Source: Puteibacter caeruleilacunae
Lineage (GTDB): Bacteria > Bacteroidota > Bacteroidia > Bacteroidales > Prolixibacteraceae
Length of the DNA: 64,000 bases
Reading direction: 5' to 3'
Assembly: GCA_005217565.1 (NCBI GenBank)
Contig: SJCO01000001.1
Location: 808,724-872,723, forward strand
Positions within the stretch are counted from its first letter, which is position 1, and each line of letters begins with the position of its first letter. The notes under the pieces were generated by a model. It made no database searches. It saw nothing but the letters and a program-made list of their open reading frames with translations, and was not told the DNA's origin. Positions 57,331 to 64,000 of this stretch are shown here, one piece after another. The translations under genes and the position numbers were made by a program.

Positions 57331-58857
57331 ATGAAGAAATTAATAAATATAGCCATCGGACTAATTCTGATATTATCATGTGGATGTGATGATCTGCTTG
57401 ATGCTGAGGTTAAAACCGATTTAGAAGCCGATAAGAATTATCAGACTGCTAAGGATGTTTCTACTAATGTATTGGGGATTTTTGCAAGTGTGCAGGATGT
57501 AATGCATAAAGTTGCTGTATTCAATGATCTTCGAAGTGATGCTTTGGTGGTTACCGAGAATGCTCCAATCGATCTTGTGACTATTTCTCGTTACATTGAG
57601 GATGTAAATAATCCAATTATTAATCCCAACGATTTTTACCGAATCATTGTGAATTGTAACGACTTTGTAGCTAATGCTGCAAAGTATCGCGAAAGTGGAG
57701 ATTACATGTCGGACGAGCAGTTTGAGGCTCATATGGCTGACGTGTTGAGAATTAAGTATTGGACATACTGGAATATTGCAAAGATCTATGGAAAGGCTTA
57801 CTATTTTGATGATCCTTTGGATAATACCGAGGATATTGATGCTATCAAAAAATTAGCAGCTACACCTCTTGCTGAGATGATTGAGTTGTTGATTACCAAG
57901 ATCGAGAGTAGTGAATACGACTTGCTGGCGAAGGTTGATTGGCAGAACCTGTTTGAGTCGAATGCGAACTATAACTACTATAGTATCGATGCAGAGATTC
58001 TTTTAGCCGACTTATATCTTTGGAAACAAGACTATGTAAAAGCAACACAGTTGTATCATAGAATATTAAATGATCGGACTGATTGGGATTTGACCCTTAC
58101 AGGAGAGACTTATTATAAAGGCAACTACAAAAAGTTATTCTCAAATAACTTGTCTGCTACTAACGGTCACGTAATTAGTGCTGTGGAATATGATGAGACT
58201 AATCAGCAATTGTGTCAGCTGGAGCAGTATTTCTACAAGAATGGAATAATACAGCTTAAGGCTAGTGATGCATTGGTGAACTTATCATTAGATCAGGAGA
58301 GTGAGGATAATAAGAACGGTGACTATTACCGAGGTGCATTATCAAGTTATAAAGGAAGCGACCGACGAGTGATGAAGTACAGTTTTGCCAGTAAAGCCAG
58401 AGTCCCTCTGTATCGTGCGGCAGAGCTACATTTGAAGTATGCTGAGGCATTGAATCAATTGGGAGAATTTGATAAAGCACTAGCTTTACTTAACAAAGGT
58501 GTTGGTGAATACTGGGATGGTAAGAAATACCTTCCTCCATTTGATGATGATACATGGGAAGTGAAGTGGAAAAACGGTAAAGGCCTGAGAGGTCGTGTGA
58601 AGCTTGCAGCAAAGGAATTAGAAGATGGATTAACCGACGATGAGAAGAAAGATGTAATTGAGCAGTGGATATTAGATGAAAGTGCTCTTGAGTTGGCATT
58701 TGAAGGAAAACGCTTTGAAAACCTGATGCGTCATGCTTTACGTCATAATGATGCATCAATTTTGGCAAATGCAGTTGCTGAGAAATTCGAAGAATCAGAA
58801 CGTGCAGCTTATGTGTCAATATTAATGAATCAGGAAAGATGGTTTTGGCCTAATTAA
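57331..58857 (+). CDS. SusD/RagB-like glycan-binding lipoprotein 4
   Basis: The 508-residue partner of SusC-4 has the lipobox ILSC (Cys17; Cys19 follows two residues later). The SusD N-terminal half is weak in sequence, but helix blocks (VLRIKYWTYWNIAKIYGKAYYF, EILLADLYLWKQDYVKA) and RAAELHLKYAEALNQLG are characteristic. The C-terminal end ALELAFEGKRFENLMR fits the family. The leader (57287-57327) has tandem copies of the word AATAATC(C/T). A terminator follows, then HTCS-2. Confidence 0.9.
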   Translation: MKKLINIAIGLILILSCGCDDLLDAEVKTDLEADKNYQTAKDVSTNVLGIFASVQDVMHKVAVFNDLRSDALVVTENAPIDLVTISRYIEDVNNPIINPNDFYRIIVNCNDFVANAAKYRESGDYMSDEQFEAHMADVLRIKYWTYWNIAKIYGKAYYFDDPLDNTEDIDAIKKLAATPLAEMIELLITKIESSEYDLLAKVDWQNLFESNANYNYYSIDAEILLADLYLWKQDYVKATQLYHRILNDRTDWDLTLTGETYYKGNYKKLFSNNLSATNGHVISAVEYDETNQQLCQLEQYFYKNGIIQLKASDALVNLSLDQESEDNKNGDYYRGALSSYKGSDRRVMKYSFASKARVPLYRAAELHLKYAEALNQLGEFDKALALLNKGVGEYWDGKKYLPPFDDDTWEVKWKNGKGLRGRVKLAAKELEDGLTDDEKKDVIEQWILDESALELAFEGKRFENLMRHALRHNDASILANAVAEKFEESERAAYVSILMNQERWFWPN

Positions 58858-58902
58858 GGATATATAGGATTTATCTTTTGGTGGGAAATAGATAAGTCAA
58901 TT

Positions 58903-58935
58903 AAAATGGGGCTCAAGAGTGAGCCTCATTTTTTT
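58903..58935 (+). terminator. Rho-independent terminator of the FAS1-SusCD operon
   Basis: A stem of ATGGGGCTCA with TGAGCCTCAT (one G-T pair, extended by A-T pairs) closes on the loop AGAG and is followed by seven T. It lies 46 nt past the SusD-4 stop and 31 nt before the HTCS-2 start, so HTCS-2 needs its own promoter in or near the SusD-4 end. Confidence 0.92.
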
Positions 58936-58965
58936 AACTTTGTAGTAAATCGGTAAGATTAGAGA

Positions 58966-61900
58966 ATGAGAATAAGACCTACATTAATTTTGCGAAGTAT
59001 TTTACAACTGACTATTGTCTGGTTTGCTTTATCTGGATTTGTTAAAGCAGAACAAAAGAGTTTTATCAAATATGGCATAGAAGATGGATTTGTAGATAAC
59101 TACTGTTTAGATATCCTACAAGATCAGCATAAGTTTGTTTGGACCATTAGTCAGAGTAGTGTATTTCGTTTCGATGGAAGAACGTTTACGAATGTTGCTA
59201 TCGTTGATAGTATGCAGGTAGGTGTTGGAGGGGCAGAGCTTTACTGTATTGGTGAAAAGAAGAATGGAGAAATCTTATTAGGAACAAATTTAGGGTGTTT
59301 TAGCTATAATCCGATAACCGAAATTTTTGACAAGCAACTTACTAAACGGGCTACCTATAATATCAATGCTGTTTCTGATTCAATTACCTATTTGTTGGAG
59401 GATGGATCTGTTAAAGTAATTGACGAGGACTGTGATTCAATTAAACACTATAATTTGCCCGGAGTTTGGAGCTTCATTATTGATGTTGAAGTGCTGGCTG
59501 AAGATAAATGGTTGATTGCAACCCGTCAAAATGGACTTTATATTTTTAACCCTATTGATAATGGGGTGCAGAAGTTGACGACCTTAAAGGCGAATTCGTT
59601 GCGTTTTTTAAAACGTGATCCTTACGGGCGCTTTTGGGTAGGAAGTAGAGAACGTGGAGTTATTGTACTGGATGAGAATCTTGAGGTTGTCAAAATTATT
59701 ATTCCCCAGAACAATGAATGGAAAAATAGTCCATTACTCTCGGTATGTTTTGCCGATAGTTTAGCATACATTGGCAGTGATGGGGCTGGAGTCTTTTCTG
59801 TTGGCTATGATGAAGAGATCGCTCATCCTTGCTTTAAGGAGGAGAAGGTTCTTGAAAAAGTAATGTCGATACGTAGAATGTTTTTAGATTGTGAACAAAA
59901 CCTTTGGTTGGGGACTGTCCGCAATGGTATCGTGAAGGAGACAGAGGTTTCTCCTTTTAAGTTTTATAAAGAAGGTGAGCATCACAATGAATTATCCCAT
60001 AAAAGTATTTTAACACTGTTACACGAGGAAGATAAGGGGATCTGGTTAGGTACAGATGGTGGTGGTTTGAATTACTACGATCTAAAGAAGAAGCAGTTGA
60101 TTCAAATGCCAGATGGAAGTGCTAGAAAGATTAATGGTTTGGCGCTCTATAATGATCAAAAATTGTTAGTGTCAAGATTCCCTGGAGGACTTGAATTCTT
60201 CGATAAGAAACAGAAGCGTTACTTGCCAGCAAAAGAATTGAATAAGAAACTTCGCAAAATTTCTCCAAACCGGAATAATTATACAATTATCAATGATAAA
60301 TACGGTAATATATGGTTTGGCGGTCAGACTTTACTTTCCCTGAATCCCCGGACCAATGAGTTGGTCGAGTGTAACAATATTAAAGCCGCTCGTTCTTTAT
60401 TTGTTGAAAACGACTCTATTATGTGGGTTGGTAGTTTTCAGGGATTATGGCGATTGAATATCAATAAAGGAGGAGTTGAAAGTTACAAAAAGATTAAAGG
60501 TGGTGATGAGGAGTTAATAGGTGGGACTCCCGTATTTAGTATCCTAAAAGATAGTCACGATAATCTATGGGTAGGGACGAGACGTGGACTTGTTTATCGT
60601 AGTAGTGATGGAGTATGGAGAAAACCTGATGATAATCCTATACTTAAGTCTAACTCGGTATTCTCAATCGCAGAAGATTCAACAGGTCATATTTGTATCT
60701 CAACGAAGTATCGACTTCATTTGTTGGACTATGATATGAAGGAACTCCGCACTATTGGCTACAAAGATGGGCTGATGAATATGCCTCTGTCTCTTTGTCC
60801 AATGGTGGTGATGAAGGATGAAATGTATATTGGTGGAACTTCTGGATTCCTTCGATTAAACACAAACAACCTTGATGTACGTCTTGATCTGCCTTTATCC
60901 TTCGAAATTGAACGGATTAGTTTCATGAATAACAATCGACAAGCAGAGCTAATTCACTCGGGAGACAAGATTATTGTTGATAATAAAGATGCCTATTTTA
61001 AAATCGATTTCTTTGCGCTGGATTTTAATGAGGCGCATAAGGTTAAGTACCTATATCGATTAGAACCAGGAGAGACCACCTGGAATGAAACTACCGAGAA
61101 TTTTGTTCGCTACTCAGGACTGCGCCCGGGAGAATATACCTTTAAGCTGGGCATAAAAAAAGAGAATAAATTGCTCCCCGTTGAAAGGGTATTGCATATA
61201 ACAGTACTTCCACCATGGTATCTAACATGGTGGTTCTGGACGAGTGTAGTGCTTGTTGTATTGTTGATTATGTGGTGGTTAAAACGAAATGCTTTAGTGA
61301 AGTTACAGCTAAAGCATGATTTAGATATTGAACGTGTAGAGCGACAAAAATCTGATGAGATGATGGAGGCAAGGATTCAGCTGTATACCAATATATCTCA
61401 TGAGTTTAGAACGCCCCTTAGTTTGATATTCAGTCCGCTGCAAAGCTTAATGAAGAAAGAGTCGTTAGATATTGAGACCAAGAGTTCTTATCAGCTCATG
61501 CACCGAAATGCTCGTAACCTTATGACAATGGTTGATCAGTTGATTAACTTCAGAAAGCATGAGGTAAAAGGTGTTCAGCTGTCTCTTTCTACTGAGGACT
61601 TAGTGCAGGAAATTAGGAATACTGTTAGTGACTGTCGCGAGTTAGCCAAAGATAAAGCGATTAGGATTCGCTTTTATTCTGATTTTGCCAGGTTGAACTA
61701 TCCGTTTGACCGGGAAAAGATGTCGTGGATTATCTATAACCTTCTCTCAAATGCGATAAAATACACGCAGACCAATGGGGAAATAAATATCCGGATACTG
61801 GAGGTTGAGGATGAAATAAAGTTAGAAGTCGAGGATAATGGAATTGGCATTTCTGAAGACGATTTAGCGCATATCTTTGATCGATTCTATCAAGTGGATG

Positions 61901-62871
61901 AAAAGAATAGTGGTTTTGGTATAGGATTAGCATTTACTAAAGTACTGGTTGAAAAGCATGGTGGAAGAATAGAAGTAGAGTCCAAGACTCAAGAGGGGAC
62001 TAAGTTTATTGTTTCACTTCCTCAGAATCAGGTTGAAGAGCAACGGGCAGTTGTTGTTGAGGATGTTTGCTGCGAGGAGCCAGAAGAGGAAATTGAAGAG
62101 AAAGGCCAGACTGGTTACCGTGTTTTGGTTGTTGAGGATGAACCTGAAATGCTTAAATACCTGGTGTCGAAATTGCAGCCTCTGTATCATGTTGAAACAG
62201 CCTACAACGGAGATGAAGCTTTGCGTATATTGGGAGAACAGAAGGTTAACCTGATCATCACTGATGTGTTGATGCCAAAAATGGATGGTTATGAATTCTG
62301 TACTCGCTTGAAGCAGAATCCTGAATTTGCCATGATTCCAATTCTTGTGTTATCGGGACAGTCGACCGAAGCAAAAATCAGCCGCTTCTTTAAGCTGGGG
62401 ATTGAGGATTATATGGTTAAGCCATTTTCTGATGTTTTGCTGCTTTCAAGGATTGAGAATATCTTGAATTATCGCCGTGATCTTACGAAGCGATTTATAA
62501 CGGGTAACCTGAATCTTAATAATGGAGAGGATAAGGTTTCTGACTCTGAGTTGATGGAGAATCTTGTGGAGTTTATATTCTCTAGAATTCAAGAACCTGG
62601 TTTTAATGTTAGTGATGTGATTACTCACCTGGGGGGAAATAAGAAGGTTGCTTATCAGTTGGTGAGTGATCAGTTCAATATCAGTATTAAGAAGCTTATC
62701 GACCAGATAAAGGTGGAAAGGGCAACTGGATTGTTAAAGGAGGATAAAGAGCTTTCCATAGCTGAAATTGCTACTTTATGTGGCTTTAATGATCCGAAGT
62801 ACTTTAGTACATGGTTTAAACGTAGTACTGGGGAAAAACCTTCTATTTATCGGGAGAATGGGGTGAGTTAA
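58966..62871 (+). CDS. Hybrid two-component system regulator (HTCS-2)
   Basis: The 1301-residue protein has the same layout as HTCS-1. A signal peptide (about 1-28) leads into a periplasmic double propeller (about 30-690, e.g. DNLWVGTRRGLVYRS). A Y_Y_Y domain (KYLYRLEPGETTWNE) and a membrane segment near 760-780 follow. The kinase has His812 in NISHEFRTPL, and ATP motifs NGIGISEDD and GFGIGLAF. The receiver aspartate is Asp1100 in ITDVLMPKMDG. An AraC-type helix-turn-helix closes the protein (SIAEIATLCGFNDPKYF). The sensor half differs from HTCS-1, so it should detect another oligosaccharide. Its likely targets are the adjacent FAS1-SusCD operon and the GH20 pair. Confidence 0.95.
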   Translation: MRIRPTLILRSILQLTIVWFALSGFVKAEQKSFIKYGIEDGFVDNYCLDILQDQHKFVWTISQSSVFRFDGRTFTNVAIVDSMQVGVGGAELYCIGEKKNGEILLGTNLGCFSYNPITEIFDKQLTKRATYNINAVSDSITYLLEDGSVKVIDEDCDSIKHYNLPGVWSFIIDVEVLAEDKWLIATRQNGLYIFNPIDNGVQKLTTLKANSLRFLKRDPYGRFWVGSRERGVIVLDENLEVVKIIIPQNNEWKNSPLLSVCFADSLAYIGSDGAGVFSVGYDEEIAHPCFKEEKVLEKVMSIRRMFLDCEQNLWLGTVRNGIVKETEVSPFKFYKEGEHHNELSHKSILTLLHEEDKGIWLGTDGGGLNYYDLKKKQLIQMPDGSARKINGLALYNDQKLLVSRFPGGLEFFDKKQKRYLPAKELNKKLRKISPNRNNYTIINDKYGNIWFGGQTLLSLNPRTNELVECNNIKAARSLFVENDSIMWVGSFQGLWRLNINKGGVESYKKIKGGDEELIGGTPVFSILKDSHDNLWVGTRRGLVYRSSDGVWRKPDDNPILKSNSVFSIAEDSTGHICISTKYRLHLLDYDMKELRTIGYKDGLMNMPLSLCPMVVMKDEMYIGGTSGFLRLNTNNLDVRLDLPLSFEIERISFMNNNRQAELIHSGDKIIVDNKDAYFKIDFFALDFNEAHKVKYLYRLEPGETTWNETTENFVRYSGLRPGEYTFKLGIKKENKLLPVERVLHITVLPPWYLTWWFWTSVVLVVLLIMWWLKRNALVKLQLKHDLDIERVERQKSDEMMEARIQLYTNISHEFRTPLSLIFSPLQSLMKKESLDIETKSSYQLMHRNARNLMTMVDQLINFRKHEVKGVQLSLSTEDLVQEIRNTVSDCRELAKDKAIRIRFYSDFARLNYPFDREKMSWIIYNLLSNAIKYTQTNGEINIRILEVEDEIKLEVEDNGIGISEDDLAHIFDRFYQVDEKNSGFGIGLAFTKVLVEKHGGRIEVESKTQEGTKFIVSLPQNQVEEQRAVVVEDVCCEEPEEEIEEKGQTGYRVLVVEDEPEMLKYLVSKLQPLYHVETAYNGDEALRILGEQKVNLIITDVLMPKMDGYEFCTRLKQNPEFAMIPILVLSGQSTEAKISRFFKLGIEDYMVKPFSDVLLLSRIENILNYRRDLTKRFITGNLNLNNGEDKVSDSELMENLVEFIFSRIQEPGFNVSDVITHLGGNKKVAYQLVSDQFNISIKKLIDQIKVERATGLLKEDKELSIAEIATLCGFNDPKYFSTWFKRSTGEKPSIYRENGVS

Positions 62872-62981
62872 AGGGTCCTGCCGGACGGGCTCTCATTTTT
62901 GTCTTGACACAAAAACGAGACAAAAAAGTCAAGGCTGCCTGCAAAAAGTAATCAATTTATTGCGGTTGCTAACTTCGGCTG

Positions 62982-63081
62982 GGTGATCTTCTCCCTTCGG
63001 TCAAAGCTTCCCAGTCTCACTAAGCAACCGCTGCTAAATCAATCCCTTTTTTCAGGAGGCCATTTCGGGTGCGGTGGTCTG
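62982..63081. repeat. 100-bp direct repeat, copy A
   Basis: It matches 63317-63416 over 100 bp with 4 differences. Copy A lies within a larger symmetrical frame: GCGGTTGCT at 62962-62970 pairs with AGCAACCGC at 63023-63031, and CTGGG pairs with CCCAG inside it. This nested fold resembles REP-like intergenic elements. Confidence 0.85.
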
Positions 63082-63104
63082 TAGCATTGAACCACATTAC
63101 TTTA

Positions 63105-63152
63105 CAGCTGTAGATTCAAACGCGAAGGCCTGAAGCGTTGAATCTACAGCTG
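63105..63152. repeat. Large hairpin between the 100-bp repeats
   Basis: CAGCTGTAGATTCAA and TTGAATCTACAGCTG are perfect inverted repeats of 15 nt, and ACGC/GCGT extends the stem across a one-base bulge, leaving a loop of about 11 nt. A second stem CTGACAG/CTGTCAG follows at 63150-63175. Neither has a T run suited to termination, so a mobile-element or protein-recognition role is more likely. Confidence 0.7.
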
Positions 63153-63316
63153 ACAGCGTCCGCAGGTCCTGTCAGCGTGTTAAACAAAAGGCCAGCCTGT
63201 AACTTAGAACGATTCTGTGTGCTCAAGATATGGATCAGCATTGCTGATGCATTAGCTATAACTTTTAAAAGGTCTCTGTGTTTACTTTGTGTCCTCTGTG
63301 GTTAAAAATTCCACTC

Positions 63317-63416
63317 GGTGATCTTCTCCCTTCGGTCAAAGCTTCCCAGTCTCACTAAGCAACCGCCGCTAAATCAATCACTTTTTGCAGGAGGCCATTT
63401 CGAGTGCGGTGGTCTG
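63317..63416. repeat. 100-bp direct repeat, copy B
   Basis: This copy has the same length as copy A with 4 substitutions, but the left arm of the outer inverted pair is missing, so it is truncated on that side. The two copies are 335 bp apart. Confidence 0.85.
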
Positions 63417-63855
63417 TTTAAACAATAGGTTGAATTGAGGGGTGATCTTGATGGCTAATTTTTTCTTTTGGAGAGATGTTGTTTAAGAAATCTAATTATG
63501 TAACGGTTGTTATTATGTTGGTATGTGGACAAAGAAAATCTATATGAGTTTAGTATCTAGAATAGAGGCTGATTGTCAGAAAGTTTTCTTCTTAAATACT
63601 AATGTAAAATAAGACGTTTTAAGGCCTTTGTTTTTATAATGTGGTACTGATGAGCGAGAAGGTGATATAGTTGATTAAGACCATGTTAAAATTGAATTTG
63701 AAGCATGTGAAAGTTATTTGTTCGGTCTGGGAAAGCTAAAAATAGACTTGAAAATGGATATTGTTGTGTTTTGCTATCTGTAGATTGCAAATTTACTCAA
63801 GCTCCTTACTAGGCCCCTACAAACTCCTCTCAAAGCCCCCTTTTTGCAGAAGTTG

Positions 63856-63893
63856 AGTAGGCTTTGGTAGGGCTTTGACAAGGCTCGGAGAAG
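63856..63893. repeat. Degenerate repeat related to 637-674
   Basis: It matches 637-674 at 32 of 38 positions. The surrounding bases (63799-63920) contain repeated AAGGCTC and CTCCTACTAG-like words, giving a locally repetitive block with no reading frame. Confidence 0.5.
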
Positions 63894-64000
63894 ACTCAGA
63901 GAAGGCTCCTACTAGAATGGAGAAGTAGATGCTTTAAGATAAACATAAATTAAAGAAAGAAAACAAAAAGGCTGTTTTTTATAACATAAGTCTATGAAAA

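Larger units (their letters stand above)
62872..64000. other. Gene-free terminal stretch with repetitive elements
   Basis: No reading frame of a recognisable protein and no tRNA was found in these 1129 bases. They hold a 100-bp direct repeat (62982-63081 and 63317-63416), an outer 9-bp inverted pair GCGGTTGCT/AGCAACCGC around the first copy (62962-63031), a large hairpin (63105-63152), and the fragment 63856-63893 related to 637-674. The text near 63285 (TTTGTGTCCTCTGTGGTTA) is a word I have seen between genes in many bacteria. Transposase genes are absent. Confidence 0.65.

Noticed and set aside
62982-63416. CRISPR array
   Set aside because: There are only two copies of a 100-bp unit with a 235-bp gap and no cas genes; the spacing and length do not fit.

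Overview
The window comes from a low-GC member of the Bacteroidota. The evidence is four SusC/SusD pairs, two hybrid two-component regulators (HTCS), an ECF-sigma/FecR pair, and several copies of the Bacteroidota -7 promoter word TAnnTTTG. Shine-Dalgarno sites are mostly absent. A marine or sediment anaerobe of the Marinilabiliales type is my guess, from the sulfatase load and the DUF5320/DUF4405 redox pair; no marker gene here fixes the genus.

Region 1 (1-7.2 kb) is ordinary chromosome. It holds two identical tRNA-Lys genes with their own promoter, an SDR oxidoreductase, thiol peroxidase, a DUF6266 protein fused to an XRE-type helix-turn-helix, a small Gly/Arg-rich DUF5320 protein followed by a DUF4405 membrane protein, a lipoprotein on the minus strand, and a probable unannotated small RNA with its own promoter and terminator.

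Region 2 (7.2-31.2 kb) is a polysaccharide utilisation locus (PUL). It encodes three formylglycine-type sulfatases, a GH95 alpha-fucosidase-type enzyme, a GH2 beta-galactosidase, a large uncharacterised secreted protein, one SusC/SusD pair and HTCS-1. Five transcription units share an upstream element with a TTACCCCCT core. In each, the final G of a -7-like element lies 56-57 bp after the first C of the core. Four of the five also carry a second C-rich half-site 21-23 bp further on. I read this as the HTCS-1 operator; it is the most interesting signal in the window.

Region 3 (31.2-39.9 kb) is a self-contained module: ECF sigma, FecR anti-sigma, STN-type SusC, SusD and a LamG-domain lipoprotein. 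Two identical 39-bp terminator-containing repeats bracket it.

Region 4 (40.0-62.9 kb) starts with two GH20-type hexosaminidase genes. A long, tightly packed operon follows (FAS1 lipoprotein, SusC, SusD, FAS1, FAS1, SusC, SusD), then a terminator and HTCS-2. The second SusC lacks the usual TonB-box-like EEVVxxGYG segment.

Region 5 (62.9-64.0 kb) has no gene. It holds palindromic and directly repeated intergenic elements, including a 100-bp direct repeat.

Taken together the enzymes point to a sulfated glycan bearing galactose, fucose (or L-galactose) and N-acetylhexosamine, such as a mucin-like O-glycan or a marine sulfated polysaccharide. The three regulators suggest at least three separately controlled parts. 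The substrate is inference.
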